Below the pieces are notes generated by a model. It was given only the letters and a program-made list of their open reading frames with translations, made no database searches and was not told the DNA's origin. A program made the position numbers and the translations under genes. DNA of 51,810 nucleotides, from assembly GCF_900094565.1 (NCBI RefSeq), contig NZ_FMAF01000036.1:1-51810 (forward strand), in the 5' to 3' direction. Positions 25,801-34,228 of the stretch are shown piece by piece (position 1 is the stretch's first letter; each line of letters opens with the position of its first letter). The stretch comes from Martinezella lusitana (GTDB lineage Bacteria > Pseudomonadota > Alphaproteobacteria > Rhizobiales > Rhizobiaceae).

Positions 25801-26838
25801 GACATTGGCGATATCGGCGTCACCGAGAACTTCTTCGATATCGGCGGACAATCGCTGGCCGCCGTGCGCATCGTCTCACGCCTGAAGATGCGCCATCCCG
25901 AATGGCCGCTTTCGATAGCCGACATGTTCAATCATCCGACCATCCGCGACCTGGCGCTTGCCGTCGAGGGAAGCCGCGACGAGACCGGCGTCGACGTCGT
26001 CTATCTCCGGCGAAACGGCGACCGGCCGGTTCTCTATTGCTTCCCCGGCCTCCTCGTCTCGACGCGCGAATATATGCGCCTGGTGGATTATCTCGGCCCG
26101 GAACAGCCGGCGACCGGCTTCATTTGCTATTCGCTGACCGAGACCAAGACGCTCAGCACCCGTGTCGAGGACATCACGGCGCGCTATGCGGAAGCGGTGC
26201 GCAAGAAGGCCAAGGGTCGGCCCTGCGCCTTCCTCGGCTGGTCCTGGGGCGGGCTTCTTGCCTATGAGGCCGCCCGGCAGCTCGGCAATGACATCGACCT
26301 GCGCATGATCGGCATGGTCGATGTTTGCGACATGGACGAGGAATTCACCGTCGGCATCATGCCGCGCTTCGAAGACGGCATCAGGGACCGTACTCATGCC
26401 GCCGTGCAAAGCTGGCTCGCGAAGACGCCGATGCGCGAGGATTGGAAGAGGCTCTTTGCCGCGATGGATGGCGAGGTCTACGAACAGTTCCTCCACCATA
26501 TCGTCAAGCATAACGTCAAGCTGCCGACGGATGGTCCGGACATCGGCTCCGAAGAGCACACGTTCTGGATTCTGGTCGACAACGCGATGATCTTCCGAAA
26601 CTACCGCCTTGCGCCTTCGGATTTCCGCATCCATGCCTTTGCCGCCGAGGATTCCCTCACACGCGCGCTCAACGTCATCGACTGGCGCCGCTATTCGCCG
26701 AACGCCACGGCCTCCGAGATCGTCAATGGCACCAACCACCTGACGATCATCGGCAAGACGCCATTCCACCAGCGCTTCGCCCGACGGCTGGACCACGCCT
26801 TTGTGCCGACCATCCTGCCCGCGGGCAAGAACAACTAA
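22831..26838 (+). CDS. Single-module NRPS (degenerate C - A - T - TE), VbsS-like siderophore synthetase
   Basis: The 1335-residue protein contains in order four domains. A condensation-like domain (~20-450) has LHAVLADAAT where HHxxxDG is expected, so it is degenerate. An adenylation domain (~465-970) has VIYTSGSTGVPKGV, FTSDGGHERWM, NGYGPTET, YKSGDLGRWREDG and GFRIEPGEIEAVL. A carrier domain has FFDIGGQSLAAVRI (serine near 1007). A thioesterase has LGWSWGGLLAYEA and a late NHLTII histidine. One module with a TE suggests iterative assembly and cyclisation, as proposed for VbsS in vicibactin. Start at ATG 22831, with AGGAGAA upstream; 22765 is an alternative. The hydroxylase and PPTase follow on the same strand. 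Substrate specificity cannot be read reliably. Confidence 0.88.
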   Translation: MTIHDRNANAVDDSDHVAKCSLSPTQSRIWLLSETGNEVIYGRQILAIAFPPIALAVARKGLAALSRQHPLITSEFEARAGGAVQQILRNSRHVDVIEVDLAADDSLDEALAAAASAERARAIDLASGNPARFVLLSRNEQAVGAVFSLHAVLADAATLDLLAKDFLRNIRGSANVLADVSETALPDAASWMTGNSAPRSPALELVDFWFERLTAQENIASLPPQATAGRDIVDEAWFEHLVEVPAPESLAHAQSTVETSRDVLAALSIALRRHTGYDTQRIGLVTRPATPTIAARSEDVLILTAELNGAMGLEDVRKTFIEEIETAARQSLPFEALADALLRRDEFFDTTGLVKTLLDVRAPLQFMESATDETPIRCLVEPPARRDAELVVTVSQASRDRLRIGIGFDPQKHDRKQIARFADDLVIALARLGSNPGEAIKHIPFVSPEQLDGLSAPYPDIPEPDDGVPIHEVISAQARRRPYAFAVAQGEKSVTHGELEAAANRLAHRLISLGIGPEKRVAIALEKSIDAIIAILAVLKSGGAFTPVEPDHPEARNRHILTAPGLSLVISRTRHIANLPSDIATAYLNLDATDLSSESSDAPATAAIAPQQLAYVIYTSGSTGVPKGVAVEHGPLAHHCKATLRIYEMNEDSCEYPVLPFTSDGGHERWMVPLMAGGGVVLTQDKLATPEDAFAMMKRHGVNNASLPTSYVRGLAEYAGENSDIPRLRLYSFGGEALSQAVFDMITENLKAQMLINGYGPTETIMTPMIWKIPAGTRFEGTVAPIGRGVGDRRIYVLDADLAPVPVGVIGEIYIGGSGLARGYLGQPELTADRFILDPFSLGGRLYKSGDLGRWREDGIVEFAGRVDHQIKLRGFRIEPGEIEAVLRSDQRVAEAVVLLHNEGGRSSLVAYVVPREGESLSVTELRRAAMTALPDYMVPQTIMIIDELPMGPNSKLDRAALPAPRIERELVAPASEKEKTILDAWKAILDIGDIGVTENFFDIGGQSLAAVRIVSRLKMRHPEWPLSIADMFNHPTIRDLALAVEGSRDETGVDVVYLRRNGDRPVLYCFPGLLVSTREYMRLVDYLGPEQPATGFICYSLTETKTLSTRVEDITARYAEAVRKKAKGRPCAFLGWSWGGLLAYEAARQLGNDIDLRMIGMVDVCDMDEEFTVGIMPRFEDGIRDRTHAAVQSWLAKTPMREDWKRLFAAMDGEVYEQFLHHIVKHNVKLPTDGPDIGSEEHTFWILVDNAMIFRNYRLAPSDFRIHAFAAEDSLTRALNVIDWRRYSPNATASEIVNGTNHLTIIGKTPFHQRFARRLDHAFVPTILPAGKNN

Positions 26839-26862
26839 TCCACATCCTTCTGGAGCTGCATC

Positions 26863-28182
26863 ATGACATCGCACGTGCTCGACCTCGCCGGGGCCGGAAT
26901 TGGTCCGTTCAACCTCAGCCTTGCCGCCCAGCTCGATTCCATACCGCAACTTTCGGTCCGCTTTTTCGAGCGGCGACCTGCCTTCGCCTGGCATCCGGGA
27001 ATGATGCTGCCCGGCGCGGAAATGCAGACATCCATCCTTAAGGATCTGGTGACCGCCACCAACCCGACCAGCCCATGGAGCTTTCTCTCCTATCTGGTTG
27101 CACACAAACGCTTTTACCAGTTTCTTAATGCGGAATATGAGGCCGTTCCCCGCAAGGAATTCGCTGACTATCTCGCATGGGTCGCGCGCGGCCTGACGTC
27201 GCTTCGTTTCGGTGCAAGCATGCGCGAAGTCCATGCGAATGACGGTCTATTTTCCATCGCGACTGACGACGGCCCGGTTTGCGCCCGCAATCTCTCCGTC
27301 GGCGTCGGCAAGATACCGGCGCGCCCGGTCTGGGCCGAGCAACTGCCGAAGTCGATGACCTTTCACAGCAGCGAGGCCGCCACTCGCCTTGGCGACGTCA
27401 AGGCTCCGCGCGTTGCCGTCATCGGCGGCGGCCAGAGCGGTGCGGAGATCGTCGACGCCCTCCTGGATCTGAACGCCGTCTCGTCGGTCCACTGGATCAG
27501 CCGCCGTCCGAATTTCGAGCCGCTTGATGCCACGCCCTTCACCAACGAACTCTTCACACCGAGCTACATGGAGCGCTTTCACGGGCTTCCCGAGGCGTTG
27601 CGGCTCACTCACACGCGCCGGCAGGTGCTTGCGAGCGACGGCGTCTCCGCCTCGACCCTGAAGAAGCTCTATCGCCGGCTCTATGAAAGGAAATTCGAAG
27701 CGGCCGGTGGCGCCGATCAGGGCATCTCGTTACGCCCCTTCCGCGATGTCGTCGCGGCCGCACAGGATGGTCCCGAAATCGCACTTACCATGCGCAATGG
27801 CTTCGACAACAGCATCGAGACGCTGGCGGTCGACATGATCGTGCTTGCCACAGGCTATCGCTTCGTCCTTCCCGAATTCCTGCATTCGCTTGAGAACCGC
27901 ATCGAGCTGAACTCCATCGGCGAGCCGGTGCTGGAAAGCGATTTTTCGCTGGCATGGGACGGCCCGCGCGAAAATCGCATCTTCGTCCTCAATGCCGGAC
28001 GCCACAGCCACGGGATTGCGGAACCGCAGCTCAGCCTTGCCGCCTGGCGCAGCGCCGTCATCGCCAATGCATTGCTTGGCCGTGAGCATTTCGATCTCGG
28101 TCAGCTCGATCCCATCGTCCAATGGGAAACCCAGGGACATCAATCCGAACTCGCTTCGCATCTGGGACAGGCTGCGGAATAA
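26863..28182 (+). CDS. IucD-type L-lysine/amine N-hydroxylase
   Basis: The 439-residue flavin monooxygenase has the FAD motif GAGIGPFNLSLA (about 10-21), the NADPH motif AVIGGGQSGAEIV, and the late ATGYRFVLPEFL. Blocks WHPGMMLPGAEMQTSILKDL, YLVAHKRFYQFL, SRRPNFEPLDATPF and HSHGIAEPQLSLAAWRSA match IucD, AlcA and RhbE (lysine or diamine N-hydroxylases), rather than the GFGPSNL form of ornithine hydroxylases such as PvdA. It makes the N-hydroxy amine that becomes the hydroxamate. It follows the NRPS by 24 bases and precedes the PPTase. A lysine substrate is favoured also by the lysA gene on the opposite strand. Confidence 0.88.
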   Translation: MTSHVLDLAGAGIGPFNLSLAAQLDSIPQLSVRFFERRPAFAWHPGMMLPGAEMQTSILKDLVTATNPTSPWSFLSYLVAHKRFYQFLNAEYEAVPRKEFADYLAWVARGLTSLRFGASMREVHANDGLFSIATDDGPVCARNLSVGVGKIPARPVWAEQLPKSMTFHSSEAATRLGDVKAPRVAVIGGGQSGAEIVDALLDLNAVSSVHWISRRPNFEPLDATPFTNELFTPSYMERFHGLPEALRLTHTRRQVLASDGVSASTLKKLYRRLYERKFEAAGGADQGISLRPFRDVVAAAQDGPEIALTMRNGFDNSIETLAVDMIVLATGYRFVLPEFLHSLENRIELNSIGEPVLESDFSLAWDGPRENRIFVLNAGRHSHGIAEPQLSLAAWRSAVIANALLGREHFDLGQLDPIVQWETQGHQSELASHLGQAAE

Positions 28183-28183
28183 G

Positions 28184-28927
28184 GTGCCCGCTTTCCCAAA
28201 AGGAGAAGAGATCGCGCAGATCGAGCTTCACAGCCTGCATCTGCGCGACGGGCTTCATATCTCGACCGCTCTATTGAGCGACGCGGAAAAAGCGCGCGCC
28301 GCCGCATTTCGGTCACGCGATGCTGCGCGCTTGTTCATCGCTGGACGCCTTCTCTGCCGCAGCATTATCGGCAATATGATCGGCTGCGCGCCACAGGCCC
28401 TCACCATCTCGCTTACGCCGCATGGCAGGCCGTATCTGCCGGATCATACCGATATCGACTTCAATCTTTCCCACACAAAAAACAGGGTTGCTCTCGCCGT
28501 CTGCCGCGGCGGTCGCGTGGGAATCGACATCGAGCAGCCGGATAGGATTTCCGAAACCGAGGTGCTCGAAATCATGCCGTTGATTCTGTGCGAGCGGGAA
28601 CTCGACGACATCCAGCGACAGCCGCCAGAGCAACGACACAGGACATTTCTCTCATATTGGGTTCGAAAAGAGGCTGTGTTGAAGTGCCGTGGCCGCGGCT
28701 TCCTTGATGATCCCAGAGGCATCGCGCTCGAGCCGGCGGATACAACCGAAAATATGTCGAATCGGGCATTCGATGCAGCTAATTTCATCCGCTTCGGCTC
28801 TTGCCGTAGCGAAAATGCACCTAACTTTCTATGGGCTGTCGCGGCCTCGCAAATGCTGTCCGAGCCTGTTTGGCAGCAGCATCCAGACGTTGGAAGCCTC
28901 ATCGGGGATTGTTTAAAATTAAAATAA
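28184..28927 (+). CDS. 4'-phosphopantetheinyl transferase (Sfp/VbsP type)
   Basis: From GTG 28184 the protein is 247 residues, the usual Sfp-type size. It shows RDAARLFIAGRLLCRSII, FNLSHTKNRVALAV, the Mg-binding GIDIEQPDR (113-121) and YWVRKEAVLKCRGRGF. It loads the phosphopantetheine arm on the serine of the NRPS carrier domain. The hydroxylase stop and the GTG are separated by one base, so translation is coupled. A longer in-frame ATG at 27992 would lie inside the hydroxylase gene and adds non-family residues. Confidence 0.85.
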   Translation: MPAFPKGEEIAQIELHSLHLRDGLHISTALLSDAEKARAAAFRSRDAARLFIAGRLLCRSIIGNMIGCAPQALTISLTPHGRPYLPDHTDIDFNLSHTKNRVALAVCRGGRVGIDIEQPDRISETEVLEIMPLILCERELDDIQRQPPEQRHRTFLSYWVRKEAVLKCRGRGFLDDPRGIALEPADTTENMSNRAFDAANFIRFGSCRSENAPNFLWAVAASQMLSEPVWQQHPDVGSLIGDCLKLK

Positions 28928-28983
28928 AATCAAATCACTAGCCGATGCAAGGAAAGATGGTTCCCAGCCTTTAGATTTTATCT

Positions 28984-28998
28984 TGACTATCATTATCA
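28984..28998 (+). promoter_or_regulatory. IRO-type iron box upstream of the ECF sigma gene
   Basis: TGACTATCATTATCA has the TGA-N9-TCA form of rhizobial RirA-controlled iron-responsive operators. It overlaps TTGACT, a likely -35 element, with TATACG 15 bases further on. It lies 71 bases before the sigma-factor start. Repression of this gene in iron-rich cells is inferred. Confidence 0.65.
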
Positions 28999-29068
28999 TG
29001 TTTTATACGGTGCGCTGAAAAAGAGGGGCACACCGAAATGCAACTTTGGATTTCAGCGAGAGCCCGAC

Positions 29069-29659
29069 ATGATTGCCAACACTTCGCAGTCGACTTCCAA
29101 TGAGCAACTTCAAACTGCCCTTCATGCCTATCCCAAGCTTCTCTCCATCGCGCGCCGGATCACCGGTAGCATGACATTGGCCGAAGATGTCGTGCAGGAG
29201 GTCCTTCTGCAATTGGTCTCCAAACCGCTCAAGCAGGACATAGCGGCACCAGGCCCCTATGTGATGCGCATGGTACGCAATCTGGCGACGGACCACATGC
29301 GACGGTTGCGCTATGAGAGAGGCCTGTTCGTCGAAGAAGAGGTCGGCGGCAACACGTCGGCCTACGGAAGCCCCGAAGAGCATCTGCACGAGGCGGAGGC
29401 ATACAAAGCCTTCCGCTGCACGGTCGAGGCGATGCCCGCAAGGACGCGCAAGTTTTACGAGGAGCATTATTTCAAGGACGTTCCGCAAAACATCATCGCC
29501 AAAGAAGCCGGCGTCTCATGCGCCCTCGTTTGCGGCCTGTTGAGAGAGGCGCATTCACGCTGCCTCGCTGCAATATCGCTCGAGGCCGACCAGGATTATG
29601 CCGCCGGCCGCGCGCACAGCCCGCGCAGAACACCACGAACCTCAGAGATGCGGGCTTGA
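29069..29659 (+). CDS. rpoI: ECF sigma factor, RpoI-like
   Basis: The 196-residue sigma-70 family ECF factor has region 2 around TLAEDVVQEVLLQLVSKP and region 2.4-like ATDHMRRLRYERGLF, and region 4 with FKDVPQNIIAKEAGVSCALV. In Rhizobium leguminosarum the ECF factor RpoI, related to PvdS, switches on vicibactin operons in iron-poor cells. The position beside an NRPS siderophore locus and the IRO box upstream support that role here. No anti-sigma gene is adjacent, also as for RpoI. The promoters it reads in this locus are not identified with confidence. Confidence 0.82.
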   Translation: MIANTSQSTSNEQLQTALHAYPKLLSIARRITGSMTLAEDVVQEVLLQLVSKPLKQDIAAPGPYVMRMVRNLATDHMRRLRYERGLFVEEEVGGNTSAYGSPEEHLHEAEAYKAFRCTVEAMPARTRKFYEEHYFKDVPQNIIAKEAGVSCALVCGLLREAHSRCLAAISLEADQDYAAGRAHSPRRTPRTSEMRA

Positions 29660-29673
29660 CACGGGAGCGCCGA

Positions 29674-30177
29674 ATGACGCTACCAGCCGGTAAGGAAGAA
29701 CAGATGCAGGAAGCTATCGAAATAACCGAATCCAAGAGCGATATTTGTCGTGCCATCATGTCGGAGCTGACGGACTGGTTCACAGAACCGGAGGTCATCG
29801 AGGCATGTGCGGAAGCCGTCGAAACCTTGCCGATGTTCGGCTGTCTCGACGAAGGCACCGTTACCGGCTTCGTTGCCATACAGGCCCATCCTCCCGCCGC
29901 TATGGAAATCCTGGTCATCGCCACCCGGCGGCAGCACCATGGCAGCGGCGTGGGCAAGCGGCTGCTTGCCGCCGCCGAACGGTTCGCCCGGTCCGCTGGT
30001 TGCAAGCTGCTGACGGTGAAGACACTTGCGCCGCGCGGCAAGGATGAACCGCAATACGATGCGACGCGCGCCTTCTATGACAGGAACGGCTTTATCCGCG
30101 CCGAGGTGTTCCCCACCCTCTGGCACGAGGACCATCCATGCCTGTTCTTCGTCAAGCCGTTAACGGCCGCCAATTGA
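29674..30177 (+). CDS. GNAT-family N-acetyltransferase
   Basis: The 167-residue protein has the GNAT acetyl-CoA loop RRQHHGSGVGKRLLAAAE, and EILVIATRRQ before it. The end, YDATRAFYDRNGFIRAEVF, is the usual GNAT C-terminal block. Start at ATG 29674, with GGAG upstream; ATG 29704 with AAGGAAG is equally possible. It lies between the sigma factor and fhuC on the same strand. It could acetylate the siderophore alpha-amine, as VbsC does in vicibactin, or protect against the siderophore; nothing in the sequence decides. Confidence 0.8.
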   Translation: MTLPAGKEEQMQEAIEITESKSDICRAIMSELTDWFTEPEVIEACAEAVETLPMFGCLDEGTVTGFVAIQAHPPAAMEILVIATRRQHHGSGVGKRLLAAAERFARSAGCKLLTVKTLAPRGKDEPQYDATRAFYDRNGFIRAEVFPTLWHEDHPCLFFVKPLTAAN

Positions 30178-30223
30178 AGGCGATCGAAATATCACGAGGC
30201 CATGCTGCTTAGCAGGAACGACC

Positions 30224-31036
30224 ATGAAACACGAAACCATCCCCAAAGCCGGCCAGCATCCGGTATCCGTCTTCACGACGGAGGGCCTCCACTTCGACGT
30301 CGATGGCAAGACCATTCTCCATCCGCTGGATCTTACGTTCAATGCCGGCGAGATCTCGGGACTGATCGGCCATAACGGTTCCGGCAAATCGACCCTGATC
30401 AAATTGCTGGCGCGCCAGATCCAGCCGACGGGCGGACGGATCCTGTTCGACGGCGTTTCCGCCGCTTCCTATGACATGCGCGCCTTTGCCCGTGCTGTCG
30501 CCTATCTGCCGCAGGATACCACATCGGCCGCCGGCATGACCGTTGAGGAACTGGTCGCCTGCGGGCGCTATCCCTGGCATGGCGCCTTGGGCCGCTTCAC
30601 CGATCTCGACCGCGAAAAAGTCGAGACCGCGATGCGGCTGACGCATGTCGACACTTTGAAGGGCCGGATGGTGGACACGCTTTCGGGCGGCGAGCGCCAG
30701 CGGGTCTGGATCGCCATGCTGGTCGCGCAGGACAGTCGCTGCCTCCTTCTCGACGAACCGACCTCGGCACTCGACATCGCCCACCAGATGGAGATCCTCG
30801 GCCTGGTGCGAGAGCTCTGCCGCACGAAGGGCCTGAGCGTCATCCTCGTGCTGCACGACATCAATGTCGCCTCGCATTTTTGCGATCACCTGCATGCGCT
30901 GAAACAAGGGCGCCTGATTGCCGCCGGCCCCGCGCCGAGCCTCATGAAGGCCGAAACGCTGCATACGATCTACGGCACGAACATGGGCGTTACAGCTCAT
31001 CCGGTGCATGGAACGCCGCTCGCCTATGTCATCTGA
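30224..31036 (+). CDS. fhuC: Ferric hydroxamate ABC transporter ATPase (FhuC-like)
   Basis: The 270-residue iron-siderophore ABC ATPase has Walker A GHNGSGKST (49-57), the signature LSGGERQRVWIAML and Walker B CLLLDEPTSALD. RQIQPTGGRILFDG and VEELVACGRYPWHG are blocks shared with FhuC/FepC. It powers import of the ferric siderophore through FhuB. It overlaps fhuD by a few bases, so fhuCDB is one operon, in the same gene order as in Rhizobium. Confidence 0.92.
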   Translation: MKHETIPKAGQHPVSVFTTEGLHFDVDGKTILHPLDLTFNAGEISGLIGHNGSGKSTLIKLLARQIQPTGGRILFDGVSAASYDMRAFARAVAYLPQDTTSAAGMTVEELVACGRYPWHGALGRFTDLDREKVETAMRLTHVDTLKGRMVDTLSGGERQRVWIAMLVAQDSRCLLLDEPTSALDIAHQMEILGLVRELCRTKGLSVILVLHDINVASHFCDHLHALKQGRLIAAGPAPSLMKAETLHTIYGTNMGVTAHPVHGTPLAYVI

Positions 31037-31934
31037 GGATCATTTCCACGGGTTGAGGCTATCGCGCCGCAACGCGCTTCTTGCCGCCGCGGCTCTCCTT
31101 GCCGTCCCACGCGCGGGATATGCCGGCGCGACAGTGTCCGGACCGATCGTCTCGCTCGACTACGGCCTTGCCTCGACGCTGCTGGCGCTCGGTGTCACAC
31201 CCGCCGCGATCGCCTCGCTTGCCGATTGGGACAAGTGGGTCGTCGAGCCGAAAATGCCGGCCGGGGTCGTCGATCTCGGCACGACCAATGAGATCAATCT
31301 CGAAATCCTGGCAAGCCTGAAACCGGCGCTGATCCTGACCACACCCTATCTCGCACCCCTAAAGCCACGCCTGGAAGTGATTTCGCCGGTCATGGAGCTG
31401 ACGATCTATGCCCAAGGCGGTGAAGCCCTGCAACGCTCCATCGAAGCCACTCGGCTGTTGGCTGCCGCCATCGGCCGTCAACAGCAGGCAACCGATTTCC
31501 TGACGCAGTCCGAGCAGTTCTTCGACGATTGCGTCAACCGGGTGAACAAGCTCAAGCCTCCGCCACTGGCTCTCGTCAACTTTGTCGATCAGCGCCACGC
31601 CCGCATCTATGGCGGCACCGGCCTCTATCAGAACGTCATGACCAAGATCGGCCTCAGGAACGCCTGGACAGGACCCGGCAATTTCTGGGGCTTCGAAACG
31701 ATCGGCCTGGAGCAACTGGCAACACTCGATCAAAGCCTGCGCCTGATAGCCTTCGAACCTCTTATTCCACCAAATATACTCGACAATCTGCAAGACAGCC
31801 CCCTGTGGACCAGTCTTCCCTTCGTTAAGGCGAGTCGAGTCTCGGTACTGCCTGGGACGCTGATGTTCGGCATGGTTCAGGAGGCGGAGCGCTTCGCCCG
31901 TATTCTGCTCGATCACCTGGAAAAGCTCGCATGA
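31026..31934 (+). CDS. fhuD: Periplasmic ferric-siderophore binding protein (FhuD-like)
   Basis: The 302-residue protein carries an export signal with a twin arginine (LSRRNALLAAAALLAVPRAGYA, about residues 10-31). The class III periplasmic binding protein pattern follows: IVSLDYGLASTLLALGVTPAA, then EINLEILASLKPALILTT, and near the C-terminus FVKASRVSVLPGTLMFG. It takes the ferric siderophore from the receptor to FhuB. ATG 31026 gives an 11-base overlap with fhuC; ATG 31008 is the alternative. The twin arginine suggests Tat export, as known for some FhuD-like proteins. Confidence 0.88.
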   Translation: MSSEDHFHGLRLSRRNALLAAAALLAVPRAGYAGATVSGPIVSLDYGLASTLLALGVTPAAIASLADWDKWVVEPKMPAGVVDLGTTNEINLEILASLKPALILTTPYLAPLKPRLEVISPVMELTIYAQGGEALQRSIEATRLLAAAIGRQQQATDFLTQSEQFFDDCVNRVNKLKPPPLALVNFVDQRHARIYGGTGLYQNVMTKIGLRNAWTGPGNFWGFETIGLEQLATLDQSLRLIAFEPLIPPNILDNLQDSPLWTSLPFVKASRVSVLPGTLMFGMVQEAERFARILLDHLEKLA

Positions 31935-33922
31935 TCCGCACCAATGGAAACAATTCCCTCGGCGCCCCCGTCGTGGCGGTGACGCTGTTGGTGCTTGCCG
32001 GCTTGCTTGCCTGGCATCAGGTCGCGCCGGATTTTTCGCGGCTGATGGTACGGGACGCCGGTTATGATCCGCAGCGCCCGTTGCTTATTTATTCGACGCT
32101 GCCGAGAATAGCGACCGCGCTGCTGGCCGGCGCGGCACTCGCATTATCAGGCACTCTGCTGCAGCAAGTGCTGCGTAATCCGCTTGCATCACCCTCTACG
32201 CTCGGCATTTCCGCCGGCGCCAACCTGGCGCTCGTCGCCGTCATGCTCGCCTTTCCGGCGCTTGAGGGCTTCGGCCGCGATGCGGTCGCTCTGTTCGGCA
32301 GCGCCGCGGCAGCCGCCGTCGTTTTCCTGATCGGTGCAAGACGAGGCTTTTCGCCGTTTGCACTCGTGCTTTCGGGACTGATCGTCAGCGTCTGGAGCGG
32401 CGCGCTTGCTGCCATCCTCGTTCTGATGAACGACCGCTACCTCTCCGGCCTTTTCATCTGGGGTGCCGGGTCGCTGGCGCAGCAGAGCGGGACCATCCCC
32501 CTCTCGCTCCTTCCGAAAATCACGATTCTCACCATCGCCGCTTTCCTGATGGTGCGGCCGCTATCGCTTATGGAACTTGGCGACGGCGGTGCCAGCGGGC
32601 TCGGCCTTTCGGTGAAGCGGACCCGTATTGCCGCCGTCTGCCTTGCCATCGTGCTGGCCGCTGTCGTGACCAGCGCCGTCGGCGTCATCGGCTTCATTGG
32701 CCTTATTGCCCCCCGGATCGCGCAGCTTTCCGGCGCGCGGCAGATGAAGAGCCAGCTTATCTGGTCCCCTCTCATAGGCGCGGGCTTGCTGCTTCTGACC
32801 GATGAGGCATTGGTGCTGCTCTCCGGCGCTTCCTCGACCTTCCTGCCGACAGGAGCCATTACCGCCCTGCTCGGCGCTCCGCTGCTGCTCTTGATGCTGC
32901 CGCGTCTGAAGACGATACAGCGTACTGTGCCGGCCCTTTCGCACAGCCCGAACCGGACTGCACACACCTCGCGAAATCTGCTCCTTGCAACGATCGGCGG
33001 CCTTCTCGCTCTGCTCGCCGGCGCAATCTTTTTCGGACGCGCGCCGGATGGTACATGGACTACCCTTGCCTATTTGAACTGGCCCGACGTGCTGCCCTAT
33101 CGTCTGCCGCGTGTCATTGGCGCCTTTGCCGCCGGAGCGATGCTTGGCGTCGTCGGCGCAATCCTGCAGCGGCTCAGCGGCAACGAGATGGCAAGCCCCG
33201 AAGTGCTGGGCATTTCGGCCGGCGCCACCATCGGCGTCACAGCCGCACTCTTCATCTTGCCCGCACCCGGCATGGCCGCTCAGCTCGGCTTCGGCGGCAT
33301 CGGCGCATTCACCGTCCTGCTTGCCATCTTCGCCTTCGGCATGCGTTCCGGCTTCGCACCAGAACGGGTATTGCTGACCGGCATCGCGCTGGGTGCCATG
33401 CTGGATGCCGTCATCAGCGTGCTTTCCGCCAGCGGCGATCCGCGCGCGCTAACTATCATGCAATGGATGAGCGGATCGACCTATCTCGTTGATACAAAGG
33501 AGGCAATTTCCGCCACAATTGCCGCTGCCATAGGCCTCGCGCTGGCATTCCTCGCCCGCCGCTGGCTTGATCTACTGCCACTCGGACCACCGGCCGCACA
33601 GGCGATCGGCATCCGCGTCAACCTTGCCCGCGCATCTCTCTTCGCGCTGGCCGCCGCCATGACCGCCGCCGCCACACTCGTCGTCGGTCCCTTGAGCTTT
33701 ATCGGCCTCATGGGGCCCCATCTGGCGCGAGAGCTTGGGCTACGACGCGCAGCCCCGCAGCTTACCGGAGCAGCGCTCGCCGGCGGAGGGCTCATGATGC
33801 TCGCGGACTGGTTCGGCAGGATGATTGTGTTTCCGTATCAAATTCCGGCCGGGCTGGTCTCGGCACTCGTTGGTGCGCCGTTGTTGCTGGTGCTGCTGAT
33901 GAAGCGGCGCAGGACGGCATAA
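31931..33922 (+). CDS. fhuB: Ferric hydroxamate permease, fused double-length FhuB
   Basis: At 663 residues it is twice the length of a BtuC-type permease and has two homologous halves, as FhuB does. Each half has LPR..ALLAGAAL/LPRVIGAFAAGAML, then LQQVLRNPLASPSTLGISAG / LQRLSGNEMASPEVLGISAG, and a late GLIAPRIAQ / GLMGPHLARELG coupling-loop motif that contacts FhuC. It carries the ferric siderophore across the inner membrane. Its ATGA start overlaps the fhuD stop. Confidence 0.93.
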   Translation: MIRTNGNNSLGAPVVAVTLLVLAGLLAWHQVAPDFSRLMVRDAGYDPQRPLLIYSTLPRIATALLAGAALALSGTLLQQVLRNPLASPSTLGISAGANLALVAVMLAFPALEGFGRDAVALFGSAAAAAVVFLIGARRGFSPFALVLSGLIVSVWSGALAAILVLMNDRYLSGLFIWGAGSLAQQSGTIPLSLLPKITILTIAAFLMVRPLSLMELGDGGASGLGLSVKRTRIAAVCLAIVLAAVVTSAVGVIGFIGLIAPRIAQLSGARQMKSQLIWSPLIGAGLLLLTDEALVLLSGASSTFLPTGAITALLGAPLLLLMLPRLKTIQRTVPALSHSPNRTAHTSRNLLLATIGGLLALLAGAIFFGRAPDGTWTTLAYLNWPDVLPYRLPRVIGAFAAGAMLGVVGAILQRLSGNEMASPEVLGISAGATIGVTAALFILPAPGMAAQLGFGGIGAFTVLLAIFAFGMRSGFAPERVLLTGIALGAMLDAVISVLSASGDPRALTIMQWMSGSTYLVDTKEAISATIAAAIGLALAFLARRWLDLLPLGPPAAQAIGIRVNLARASLFALAAAMTAAATLVVGPLSFIGLMGPHLARELGLRRAAPQLTGAALAGGGLMMLADWFGRMIVFPYQIPAGLVSALVGAPLLLVLLMKRRRTA

Positions 33923-34228
33923 GATCCATGAAGGCTAGCTTCCGTCGCTCCTTGTCTTTCGCGACACAGTCTCATGACGCAGGCTGGAACACTTGCAGCG
34001 CCCAAAAGCATCACGTTAGAGCGCGATCGGCGCGTAGCAGGCGCATTCTATTCAGTCGCTGACAGACCTTAGTGACAGGTTTTGGCCGGTGGAATCGTAA
34101 CAATCCGCTTCAATAAGCCGGTGAGTACACTGAGTGCGGTAGCGGATAAGCCGCGGCGTCCAAGCTTCAAATTCACCGCAGGAGAGATGACGGGCGCCAC
34201 GCCAAAACGCAGCGCCTATCAATGCCCC
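33923..34228. other. Gene-free spacer between convergent fhuB and receptor genes
   Basis: In these 306 bases I see no convincing gene, strong terminator or known regulatory motif. Short frames present are shadows with no family features. Confidence 0.5.

Noticed and set aside
25876..27234. 452-codon minus-strand frame opposite NRPS end and hydroxylase start
   Set aside because: No recognisable motifs, and it runs across two well-supported plus-strand genes.
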